DNA of 7,712 bases from an uncultured Bacteroidales bacterium (GTDB lineage: Bacteria; Bacteroidota; Bacteroidia; Bacteroidales; Muribaculaceae): contig URZM01000105.1 of the NCBI GenBank assembly GCA_900552315.1, positions 1 to 7,712 on the forward strand, in the 5' to 3' direction. Shown one piece after another: positions 1 through 6,925 of the stretch (its first letter is position 1; every line of letters begins with the position of its first letter). The position numbers and the translations under genes were made by a program. Under the pieces are notes generated by a model. That model made no database searches. It saw only the letters and a program-made list of their open reading frames with translations, and was not told where the DNA came from.

Positions 1-1839
1 AAGCAGTCGGTCAAGAACCTTGCACGCCAGATTTCAGGCGACATACTGACCACGAAAAAGTCAGACGAGACCACCGTGGCCGTAATCACATACAACGATG
101 TGTCCCAGCAGAGGGCCATCGATGTGGTGAACGCCCTGATAGAGTCCTACAACGCCCTGTGGATAGCGGAACAGACACGCAGCGCCGCCAACACGTCCAA
201 TTTCATCAATGACCGCCTGACAGTCATCGAGAAAGAACTGAGCGGCATAGATTCCGACATATCGCAGGTGAAGAGTTCCGCGCAGGTGGCCGATTTCACC
301 ACGGCCGCATCCACATATTACGGCCAATCGATGAATTATGACACCCGCGCCTTCGAAGCCAGCACACAGCTGAGCATAGCCGAGTTCCTGAGAGACTATA
401 TCAACGACAAGCACAACGCCGACGCCCTGATACCGGCAAACACAGGCACAAGCGGCACCGTGGAGACCCAGATACAGGAATACAACAAGATGGTGGTTAA
501 GCGCGACCAGCTGCTTCAGAACGGCACGGAGGCCAACCCCGTGATAGCGCAGATGAACTCTGACCTGGCGGCCAACCGCGCCCTGATCCTGGCTTCGCTG
601 AACAACTTGATCTCCACCTACAGGATAGAGGTGGAACGCGCCCAAGGCAGAGGCCGTGACTTTTCCGGCAAGGTGAGCGCCGTGCCTGAGAAGGAGAAGC
701 AGATCCTCTCCATAGAGCGCCAACAGAAAGTGAAAGAGAACCTGTACCTTTATCTGCTCCAGAAGCGCGAGGAGAACGAGCTCAGCCGCATGGTCCAGGT
801 AAACAACACCAGGATAATACGTGCGGCATACGGCACCGGGCCCACCTCCGGAGCGCTTTTGAAAGCCCTCGCCATCGGATTCCTGATCGGCCTGGCCATT
901 CCTTTGCTCATAATATTCCTTACCCTAAAGCTCGGCACCAAGGTCAACCGCAAGAGCGAGCTGTCTGGACTCTCCATACCATTCTTGGGCGAAATGCCTA
1001 TGAACCGCCACAGACGCACACTGAAAAGATTTTTCAGACATCTGTTCCACCCCAACTCCAGAAAGGTGACAGACAAGGAAATCAAGCTCGTGGTGCGTGA
1101 GCACTCACGCTCTTATATCAATGAGGCGTTCCGCATGTTGCGCACCAACCTCGATTTCCTCTCCACCTCCGAGAGCGGATGCGAGGTGATAATGCTGACA
1201 TCATTCAATCCCGGTTCAGGAAAGACTTTCATCTCCGTGAACCTTGCCAAATCCTTGGAGCTCAAAGGTAAGCGCGTGCTTGTGATAGACCTCGACATGC
1301 GTCGTGCCTCACTGTCATATTTCGGTGGCAACGCCGCACAGGGTGTCTCGACATATCTCACCGGCAAGTCGGCCGACATCATGAGCCTTGTCAGGGTCAA
1401 CAACCGAGGCACGGGCATAGACCTGCTCCCGGTGGGCGCCATACCGCCCAACCCCGTCGAGCTGGTGCTCAGCAACCGCTTCACAGACATGATCTCCACC
1501 TTGCGCCAGCACTATGACTACATAGTGCTTGACTGTCCGCCTTACGACCTGGTGGCCGACACAGCCATCATAGGCAAGGTGGCGGATGTATCCCTGTTCG
1601 TTATCCGCGCCGGCTTGTTCAGCAAGTCAATGCTTCCTGACCTCGAGGAAATCTACCAGCAGGGCAAGCTCAACCACATGGCCATCCTGCTTAACGGCAT
1701 CAACCCCAAGGACTCCTATTACCACAACCGCTATGGCTACAGCAACGGCGCCTCCAACAGTTATTACATTATGGACGATGACGCCGACGCCCAGGATCAC
1801 GGTTACGATAGCCCCGATGGCATAGACGATTCCAAGTGA
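1..1839 (+). CDS. Wzc-type polysaccharide co-polymerase / tyrosine autokinase, 5'-truncated by window edge
   Basis: Inner-membrane bacterial tyrosine kinase (BY-kinase) of the Wzc/CapB type, which controls polymer length and export in capsule or exopolysaccharide synthesis. The frame is open to base 1, so the true start lies upstream. A GTG at 76 is internal, because the protein family continues through it. Of the 612 visible residues (numbered from base 1), about 30-220 are periplasmic and coiled-coil rich. About 220-275 resemble the GNVR segment (LYLYLLQKREENELSRM). A hydrophobic membrane helix follows at about 285-309, then a basic juxtamembrane stretch. The cytoplasmic kinase has the oligomerisation motif EAFRMLR (E375, R378, R381), Walker A PGSGKT (K408), Walker A' VLVIDLDMRR (D430, D432) and Walker B YIVLDCPP (D511). 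The tail is tyrosine-rich. Related proteins are usually 700-820 residues, so roughly 100-200 N-terminal residues, including the first membrane helix and Wzz domain, are missing. The gene heads the visible run of sugar-nucleotide genes. Confidence 0.93.
   Translation, partial: KQSVKNLARQISGDILTTKKSDETTVAVITYNDVSQQRAIDVVNALIESYNALWIAEQTRSAANTSNFINDRLTVIEKELSGIDSDISQVKSSAQVADFTTAASTYYGQSMNYDTRAFEASTQLSIAEFLRDYINDKHNADALIPANTGTSGTVETQIQEYNKMVVKRDQLLQNGTEANPVIAQMNSDLAANRALILASLNNLISTYRIEVERAQGRGRDFSGKVSAVPEKEKQILSIERQQKVKENLYLYLLQKREENELSRMVQVNNTRIIRAAYGTGPTSGALLKALAIGFLIGLAIPLLIIFLTLKLGTKVNRKSELSGLSIPFLGEMPMNRHRRTLKRFFRHLFHPNSRKVTDKEIKLVVREHSRSYINEAFRMLRTNLDFLSTSESGCEVIMLTSFNPGSGKTFISVNLAKSLELKGKRVLVIDLDMRRASLSYFGGNAAQGVSTYLTGKSADIMSLVRVNNRGTGIDLLPVGAIPPNPVELVLSNRFTDMISTLRQHYDYIVLDCPPYDLVADTAIIGKVADVSLFVIRAGLFSKSMLPDLEEIYQQGKLNHMAILLNGINPKDSYYHNRYGYSNGASNSYYIMDDDADAQDHGYDSPDGIDDSK
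1717..1806 (+). other. Tyrosine cluster at the kinase C-terminus (autophosphorylation tail)
   Basis: Thirty codons near the end of the kinase gene encode seven tyrosines, at codons 1717, 1720, 1732, 1738, 1762, 1765 and 1804. They sit in a Ser/Asn/Gly-rich and then Asp-rich tail. In BY-kinases such a C-terminal cluster is phosphorylated in trans by neighbouring subunits, and cycling of this phosphorylation is needed for polymer export. Its presence suggests the kinase is of the regulated type. Which tyrosines are used cannot be seen from sequence. Confidence 0.8.
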
Positions 1840-1873
1840 CGACGTATCAAACAAACCATCTGCAAGCAACACT

Positions 1874-3217
1874 ATGAATATCGCTATAGTAGGCACAGGA
1901 TATGTAGGTCTGGTCACAGGCACCTGCTTCGCCGACATGGGCATAAATGTCACATGCATCGATGTGGACAAGTCCAAGATCGAGGGACTGCGCCAAGGAC
2001 GTGTGCCCATATACGAGCCTGGACTGGAGAGCTTGGTGACGAAAAACCACAAGGCCGGTCGTCTCAGGTTCTCGACCTCTCTGGAAGCGGTCATAGACGA
2101 CGTAGAGGTGATATTCAGCGCCGTGGGCACTCCCCCCGATGAAGACGGCAGCGCGGACCTCCAATATGTACTGGAGGTGGCACGATCCATAGGACGCTGC
2201 ATGAACGGCTACAAACTGATAGTCACAAAGAGCACGGTGCCAGTCGGTACCGCTGAAAAGGTGCGCCAAGTTGTGGTCGATGAGCTTGACAGACGCGGTC
2301 TCGGTCCCGGGAAACCCGGTGGCATCACCTTCGATGTGGCCTCGAATCCGGAATTTCTGAAGGAAGGGGCCGCCATCAAGGATTTCATGAGCCCGGATCG
2401 CGTGGTGGTAGGCATCGATTCCGAACGGGCGCGCATGTTGATGCAGAGGCTATACCGGCCCTTCCTGGTGTCTTCAGACAGGATGTTGTTCACGGACATC
2501 CCCTCGGCCGAGATGATAAAATATGCAGCCAACGCCATGCTCGCCACACGTATCTCGTTCATGAACGAGATAGCCAACCTCTGCGACCTGGTAGGCGCGA
2601 ACGTCAACATGGTGCGCAAAGGCATTGGAAGCGATGCCCGCATAGGCACAAAATTCTTGTATCCGGGATGCGGATACGGTGGATCTTGTTTCCCGAAAGA
2701 CGTAAAAGCCATAATCAGCACCGCCAGGCAGAACGGCTATGACATGCGTGTGCTGCAGGCCGTGGAGGAGGTAAACCAAATGCAGAAGCTGATATTGTTT
2801 GACAAGCTGCAGAGGCATTTCCACGGTGAGCTGAAAGGTAAACGTGTGGCCCTGTGGGGCCTGGCTTTCAAGCCAGAGACCGATGACATGCGCGAGGCAC
2901 CGTCCCTGGAGCTGATACGGGCCATGACAGAGGCCGGGGTCACAGTCCGCGCTTACGACCCTGTGGCCATGGACGAGTGCCGCCGCCGGCTCGGAGACGC
3001 CGTTGAATATGCACAGGACATATACGACGCCGCCCTGGAAGCCGACGCCGTGATGCTTGTCACTGAATGGAAAGAGTTCCGCATGCCTTCCTGGGCAGTC
3101 GTGCGTAAAGCGATGAGGGCAACGCAGCACGCTCCTGCCGTATTCGATGGACGCAACATATATGACAGGTTAGAACTCGAGTCAGCAGGTTTCACCTACT
3201 ACGGACTCGGCAAATAG
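1874..3217 (+). CDS. ugd: UDP-glucose 6-dehydrogenase
   Basis: Cytoplasmic NAD-dependent enzyme that oxidises UDP-glucose twice to UDP-glucuronate, a precursor for acidic polysaccharides. The 447 residues match the usual family length. The N-terminal Rossmann domain opens with IAIVGTGYVGLV (G7, G9, G12). The catalytic set is present: SNPEFLKEG with E160, MIKYAANAMLA with K216 and N220, and GGSCFPKD with the nucleophile C272. The C-terminal UDP-binding domain carries GLAFKPETDDMREAPSL. A related family, UDP-N-acetyl-mannosamine dehydrogenase, is less likely given these motifs and overall similarity to UDP-glucose dehydrogenases. The ATG at 1874 gives a protein that begins directly with the first beta strand. 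No good Shine-Dalgarno is visible, as is common in Bacteroidota. It lies 34 bases after the kinase and 7 before rmlA. Ugd is a known kinase substrate in E. coli and B. subtilis, so control by the upstream kinase is plausible. Confidence 0.96.
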   Translation: MNIAIVGTGYVGLVTGTCFADMGINVTCIDVDKSKIEGLRQGRVPIYEPGLESLVTKNHKAGRLRFSTSLEAVIDDVEVIFSAVGTPPDEDGSADLQYVLEVARSIGRCMNGYKLIVTKSTVPVGTAEKVRQVVVDELDRRGLGPGKPGGITFDVASNPEFLKEGAAIKDFMSPDRVVVGIDSERARMLMQRLYRPFLVSSDRMLFTDIPSAEMIKYAANAMLATRISFMNEIANLCDLVGANVNMVRKGIGSDARIGTKFLYPGCGYGGSCFPKDVKAIISTARQNGYDMRVLQAVEEVNQMQKLILFDKLQRHFHGELKGKRVALWGLAFKPETDDMREAPSLELIRAMTEAGVTVRAYDPVAMDECRRRLGDAVEYAQDIYDAALEADAVMLVTEWKEFRMPSWAVVRKAMRATQHAPAVFDGRNIYDRLELESAGFTYYGLGK

Positions 3218-3224
3218 ACATGAA

Positions 3225-4103
3225 ATGAAAGGTATCGTACTGGCTGGCGGAAGCGGCACACGACTGTATCCCATAACGAAGGCCATCTGCAAACAGTTGC
3301 TTCCCATCTACGACAAGCCGATGGTCTACTACCCCATCTCGGTGCTGATGAACGCCGGCATCAGGGACATCCTCATCATATCTACACCTGTTGACCTGCC
3401 GACATTCAAACGCCTGCTGGGCGACGGCTCAGATTTCGGCCTGAGACTGAGCTACGCCGAGCAGCCGTCGCCCGACGGGCTGGCACAGGCATTCCTGATA
3501 GGTGAAGAGTTCATAGGAGACGACTCTGTGGCCCTCGTGCTCGGAGACAACATATTCCACGGCGAAGGCATGGACGCGCTCACCGCTAAAGCCATAGAGA
3601 ACGCGGAGCAGCACAACCGTGCAACCGTGTTCGGATACAGGGTCAACGACCCGGAACGGTATGGCGTGGTGGAGTTCGACGACATGGGACGATGCCTTTC
3701 AATTGAAGAGAAGCCCGCAGTACCGAAATCGAACTATGCGGTAGTGGGGCTGTACTTTTACCCTAACGATGTCGTGACGGCCGCAAAAAGTGTAAAGCCA
3801 AGCGAACGCGGTGAACTGGAGATAACATCGGTGAACCAAGCCTATCTGACAGAGGGCAGGCTCGACGTCCAGACTCTCGGCCGTGGGTTCGCGTGGCTCG
3901 ACACCGGGACCCATGATTCCTTGGCAGACGCCTCGATATTCGTCGAGGTGATAGAGAAACGCCAAGGGCTCAAGATAGCATGCCTGGAGGGCATCGCGTA
4001 TCGGAAAGGATGGATAACGAAAGATAAGTTGGAGTCTTTGGCATCCTCTATGCTATCCAACCAGTACGGACAATATCTGTTAAAGATAACACGAGATTTC
4101 TGA
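3225..4103 (+). CDS. rmlA: Glucose-1-phosphate thymidylyltransferase
   Basis: Cytoplasmic nucleotidyltransferase that joins dTTP and glucose-1-phosphate to give dTDP-glucose, the first step of the dTDP-6-deoxysugar pathway. The 292 residues match the usual length of about 290. The N-terminal nucleotide-binding signature is complete: LAGGSGTRLYP (residues 6-16), then KQLLPIYDKPMVYYP from K23. Further hallmarks are EQPSPDGLAQAF, VLGDNIFHG with metal ligand D108, the EEKP motif, and FAWLDTGTHDS with the second metal ligand D226. The starting ATG follows the ugd stop by 7 bases. A two-codon out-of-frame ATG-AAA-TGA at 3220 precedes it and is probably meaningless. Its stop overlaps the rmlC start by one base (TGATG), so translation is probably coupled. 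In this family the enzyme is typically feedback-inhibited by dTDP-rhamnose. Whether that applies here is unknown, given the missing rmlD. Confidence 0.97.
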   Translation: MKGIVLAGGSGTRLYPITKAICKQLLPIYDKPMVYYPISVLMNAGIRDILIISTPVDLPTFKRLLGDGSDFGLRLSYAEQPSPDGLAQAFLIGEEFIGDDSVALVLGDNIFHGEGMDALTAKAIENAEQHNRATVFGYRVNDPERYGVVEFDDMGRCLSIEEKPAVPKSNYAVVGLYFYPNDVVTAAKSVKPSERGELEITSVNQAYLTEGRLDVQTLGRGFAWLDTGTHDSLADASIFVEVIEKRQGLKIACLEGIAYRKGWITKDKLESLASSMLSNQYGQYLLKITRDF

Positions 4104-4681
4104 TGGAATACGTCAAGACCAAAATACCGGGCGTTACAATCCTGCAGCCCCGAATCATCACGGATGCCAGAGGGTATTTCATGGAGACATTCCGCCATTC
4201 GGAGTTTACAGAGAAAATAGGCATTATCGATTTCGTGCAAGACAATGAAAGTGCCTCCACCTATGGTGTGGTGCGAGGGCTGCATTTCCAAGACATCCCC
4301 CATAGCCAGAGCAAGCTGGTGCGATGCGTGAGCGGCAAGGTGCTTGACGTGGCGGTGGACCTGCGCAGCGACTCTCCCACTTTCGGACAGCATGTGGCAG
4401 TGACCCTCGATTCCATACTCGGCACTCAGCTCTTCATTCCGCGCGGCTTCGCCCACGGCTACTCCGTACTGAGTGACCAGGCTGTGTTCCAATACAAGTG
4501 TGACGCATATTACCATCCGGAGTCAGAGGGAGGCATAGACCCGTTTGACCCAGCTCTCGGCATAGACTGGGGCATAGACCCCGCCCACGCTATCGTATCC
4601 GAGAAAGATTCTTCCCGGCCCAGGCTCGCGGACATAATAGGCTCAATTGATTTTTCAGGAAACCTGTATGACAGAATATAA
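4103..4681 (+). CDS. rmlC: dTDP-4-dehydrorhamnose 3,5-epimerase
   Basis: Small cupin-fold enzyme that epimerises C3 and C5 of dTDP-4-keto-6-deoxy-D-glucose, converting it to the L-rhamno form. The 192 residues fit the family (about 180-190). Diagnostic stretches are DARGYFMETFR, YGVVRGLHFQ, SKLVRCVSGKVLDVAVDLR, SPTFG and IPRGFAHGYSVLS. The catalytic His-Asp pair is seen as H61 and D169 (in SEKDSSRP). The general acid tyrosine is probably Y131 in FQYKCD, with H118 in the substrate pocket. Because the double-epimerase residues are present, this looks like a true RmlC rather than a single 3-epimerase or a 3,4-ketoisomerase, although close paralogues are hard to separate by eye. Its last 14 bases overlap the rmlB start. 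Confidence 0.94.
   Translation: MEYVKTKIPGVTILQPRIITDARGYFMETFRHSEFTEKIGIIDFVQDNESASTYGVVRGLHFQDIPHSQSKLVRCVSGKVLDVAVDLRSDSPTFGQHVAVTLDSILGTQLFIPRGFAHGYSVLSDQAVFQYKCDAYYHPESEGGIDPFDPALGIDWGIDPAHAIVSEKDSSRPRLADIIGSIDFSGNLYDRI
4657..4662 (+). promoter_or_regulatory. Possible ribosome binding site for rmlB
   Basis: AGGAAA lies inside the end of rmlC, five bases before the ATG at 4668. It supports that ATG over an in-frame TTG at 4647, which would add seven residues absent from the usual RmlB N-terminus. Shine-Dalgarno sequences matter less in Bacteroidota, so this is weak support. Confidence 0.35.
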
Positions 4682-5762
4682 GCGTCACATCCTCATAACG
4701 GGAGGTGCCGGATTCATTGGCTCGCACGTAGTGCGGCGATTCGTAACCCACTACCCGCAGTACCGTATCGTCTGTCTGGACAAGCTCACATACGCGGGCA
4801 ATTTGGAGAACCTCGCCGACGTGGAGAGCTGCCCGAACTACGTGTTCGTCAAGGCCGACATCTGTGATTTGCAACGTATGCGGGACATATTTCACACTTA
4901 CAGGATAGACGGCGTGATAAACCTCGCCGCAGAAAGCCATGTGGACCGCTCGATAGAAGACCCTTTCATCTTCGCCAAGACAAACGTGCTCGGCACCTTG
5001 AGCCTGCTACAGGCCGCGAAAGAGACTTGGGAAGGATGCCCTGAGAAATATGACGGAAAACTCTTCTATCATATCTCGACCGACGAGGTTTATGGTTCCC
5101 TGAAGCCTGACGAGGGTCTCTTCACAGAGCACACACCATACTCTCCCCATTCCCCTTACTCGGCCTCCAAGGCATCGTCCGACCATTTCGTCCGCGCTTG
5201 GCACGACACCTATGGCATGCCGGTAATCATCACCAATTGCTCGAACAATTACGGGCCTTACCAGTTCCCGGAGAAACTGATACCCCTCTTCATCAACAAC
5301 ATACGCAAAAACAAGCCTCTGCCCGTATACGGAGAGGGACAAAACGTGAGGGACTGGCTCTATGTCGAAGACCATGCCCGAGCCATCGACCTGATATTCC
5401 ACAAAGGCACACCGGCTCGGACATACAACATCGGAGGCTTCAATGAATGGAAGAACATCGACATAGTCAGGCTGTTGGTGAAAATCACCGACCGGCTGCT
5501 GGGACGTCCCGACGGCGCGTCGCTCCATCTTGTGACACACGTCACAGACCGCAAAGGGCATGACTTGCGATACGCCATAGATTCCACCAGGCTCAAGGAA
5601 GAACTCGGCTGGGAACCATCGCTGCAGTTCGAGGAAGGCTTGGAGCGTACCGTACGTTGGTATCTCGACCACCAGGACTGGATGGACAACGTGACCAGCG
5701 GCGAGTACGCAGACTATTACAAGAAAATGTACGCTAACAGAGAAATAAATAACAGACAATGA
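4668..5762 (+). CDS. rmlB: dTDP-glucose 4,6-dehydratase
   Basis: Cytoplasmic NAD-dependent extended SDR enzyme that converts dTDP-glucose to dTDP-4-keto-6-deoxyglucose. I start it at the ATG at 4668, giving 364 residues beginning MTEYKRHILITGG, which is a normal RmlB N-terminus. The NAD-binding motif is GGAGFIGSH (residues 12-20). Also seen are NLAAESHVDRSI, the catalytic triplet T138-D139-E140 in HISTDEVYGSL, the YxxxK pair Y164 and K168 in SPYSASKAS, and ITNCSNNYGPYQFPEKLIPL and GEGQNVRDWLYVEDHARA, which are typical of dTDP-glucose dehydratases. The C-terminal VTSGEYADYYKKMY resembles Bacteroidota versions as I recall them. It overlaps rmlC by 14 bases and the aminotransferase by 4 (ATGA). 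The UDP-GlcNAc dehydratase family is unlikely, because the TDE and NNYGPYQFPEKLIPL motifs are those of RmlB. Confidence 0.96.
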   Translation: MTEYKRHILITGGAGFIGSHVVRRFVTHYPQYRIVCLDKLTYAGNLENLADVESCPNYVFVKADICDLQRMRDIFHTYRIDGVINLAAESHVDRSIEDPFIFAKTNVLGTLSLLQAAKETWEGCPEKYDGKLFYHISTDEVYGSLKPDEGLFTEHTPYSPHSPYSASKASSDHFVRAWHDTYGMPVIITNCSNNYGPYQFPEKLIPLFINNIRKNKPLPVYGEGQNVRDWLYVEDHARAIDLIFHKGTPARTYNIGGFNEWKNIDIVRLLVKITDRLLGRPDGASLHLVTHVTDRKGHDLRYAIDSTRLKEELGWEPSLQFEEGLERTVRWYLDHQDWMDNVTSGEYADYYKKMYANREINNRQ

Positions 5763-6925
5763 GCAGTTCACGAATACTTCTTTGCCTGGCCCACATGAGC
5801 GGCAATGAGATGAAATACATAGAAGAAGCCTTCGCCGACAACTGGGTGGTGCCTCTGGGGCCGAATGTAGACGGTTTCGAGCACGACCTGGAAGATTATG
5901 TCAATCACAGCGAGGCTGCTGTCCCGACACCACACAAAAAAGTCGTGGCGCTCTCAGCCGGCACAGCCGCCATACATCTCGGCCTCGTGCAGCTCGGCGT
6001 GCAGCCGGGCGACGAGGTGATATGCCAGAGCTTCACCTTCTCCGCCTCTGCCAATCCGGTCACATACCAAGGTGCCACACCCGTATTCGTAGACAGCGAG
6101 GCCGATACATGGAACATGTCTCCCGCATTGCTCGAAGAGGCTATCCTGGACCGTAAGAAGGTCACAGGCAAATACCCCAAGGCTATCGTAATAGTCCATC
6201 TATACGGCATGCCTGCAAAGCTCGACGAGCTTATGGCCGTGGCAGACAAATATGGTATCCCTGTGCTTGAAGACGCGGCAGAGGCTCTTGGCTCACGCTT
6301 CGATGGACAGATGTGCGGCACGTTCGGCAAATACGGCGCTCTCTCCTTCAACGGCAACAAGATGATAACCACCTCCGGCGGGGGCGCCCTTATAGTGCCC
6401 GGGGAAAAGGAAAAGAAGGAGGTTATGTTCTACGCCACCCAGGCCCGCGAACCCTTCCCCTATTACCAGCATGAGAAGATTGGCTACAACTACCGCATGA
6501 GCAACATCTGCGCAGGCATAGGCCGCGGACAGATGACCATCCTGCCCGAGCACCTGGCCCACCACCGGCATGTCCACGACATCTACGAGCGAGAGTTCGC
6601 CGACATGCAGGGCATCACGCTGCACACCAACCCGTCATCCAGGTTCGATGCCAACTACTGGCTCTGCAACATACTCATCGACAAAGGAATAACCGGGTTC
6701 GACTACGAGCAGCTGCGCGTGGCTCTCGATCAAGCCGGCATCGAAAGCCGTCCTCTCTGGAAACCCATGCACCTGCAGCCCGTATTCAAGGATTGTCCAG
6801 CATACACCGACGGGACCTCCGAATCCCTCTTCAGCAAGGGACTCTGCCTGCCTGCCGGGCCTTGGGTATCCGACGAGGACCTACGATACATCTGCGACAC
6901 CATACGCGGCCTTTACAAAAAATGA
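5759..6925 (+). CDS. EpsN/PglE-like DegT-DnrJ-EryC1 sugar aminotransferase
   Basis: PLP-dependent aminotransferase that adds an amino group, probably at C4 of a nucleotide-linked 4-keto-6-deoxy sugar, using glutamate as likely donor. The 388 residues match the family. The N-terminus has HMSGNEMKYIEEAF and NWVVPLGPNVDGFE. Next come the cofactor-binding ALSAGTAAIHLGL, the stretch SFTFSASANPVTYQGATPVF, DTWNMSP, and EDAAEALGS with the PLP-contacting D172. SFNGNKMITTSGGG carries the Schiff-base lysine K201. The C-terminal RPLWKPMHLQPVF closes the substrate site. From memory it resembles Bacillus EpsN and Campylobacter PglE, which act on UDP-2-acetamido-4-keto-2,6-dideoxyglucose. Its neighbours instead make dTDP-4-keto-6-deoxyglucose, the substrate of VioA-type enzymes, so the carrier is open. 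Its ATG overlaps the rmlB stop by 4 bases, with an A-rich leader (GAAATAAATAACAGACA). It ends on an A6 run overlapping the next gene. Confidence 0.92.
   Translation: MSSSRILLCLAHMSGNEMKYIEEAFADNWVVPLGPNVDGFEHDLEDYVNHSEAAVPTPHKKVVALSAGTAAIHLGLVQLGVQPGDEVICQSFTFSASANPVTYQGATPVFVDSEADTWNMSPALLEEAILDRKKVTGKYPKAIVIVHLYGMPAKLDELMAVADKYGIPVLEDAAEALGSRFDGQMCGTFGKYGALSFNGNKMITTSGGGALIVPGEKEKKEVMFYATQAREPFPYYQHEKIGYNYRMSNICAGIGRGQMTILPEHLAHHRHVHDIYEREFADMQGITLHTNPSSRFDANYWLCNILIDKGITGFDYEQLRVALDQAGIESRPLWKPMHLQPVFKDCPAYTDGTSESLFSKGLCLPAGPWVSDEDLRYICDTIRGLYKK

Noticed and set aside
76..78. GTG as the start of the kinase gene
   Set aside because: The frame is open to base 1 and family-like sequence continues through it, so the gene is cut by the window edge and does not start here.
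61..723. 220-codon minus-strand frame
   Set aside because: It is opposite the periplasmic part of the Wzc-type kinase. It shows no family motifs and is explained as a shadow of the real gene.
1586..1825. 79-codon plus-strand frame in another phase at the kinase tail
   Set aside because: It is rich in Thr, Ser and Ala, the product of reading the tyrosine/Asp-rich tail out of phase. It has no independent start signal.
1840..1873. Promoter between the kinase gene and ugd
   Set aside because: The 34 bases show no Bacteroidota-type TAnnTTTG box or TTTG element, so one transcript is more likely.
2474..3130. 218-codon minus-strand frame
   Set aside because: It is opposite ugd across the C272 active-site region, with unlikely composition and no motif.
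3842..4516. 224-codon minus-strand frame across the rmlA-rmlC junction
   Set aside because: Both sense genes are complete and conserved there. The antisense product has no recognisable features.
4647..4649. TTG as the start of rmlB
   Set aside because: It would add seven residues before the normal RmlB N-terminus. The ATG at 4668 has a better leader and matches family length.
5007..5771. 254-codon open frame on the minus strand
   Set aside because: It lies antisense to rmlB, whose catalytic motifs are intact. Its translation has no recognisable domain. Long antisense frames are expected opposite GC-rich genes.
6793..6921. N-terminal extension of the E1-like protein from a TTG at 6793
   Set aside because: The extension is basic, low in hydrophobic structure, and overlaps the conserved end of the aminotransferase. 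The ATG at 6922 gives a normal family N-terminus.
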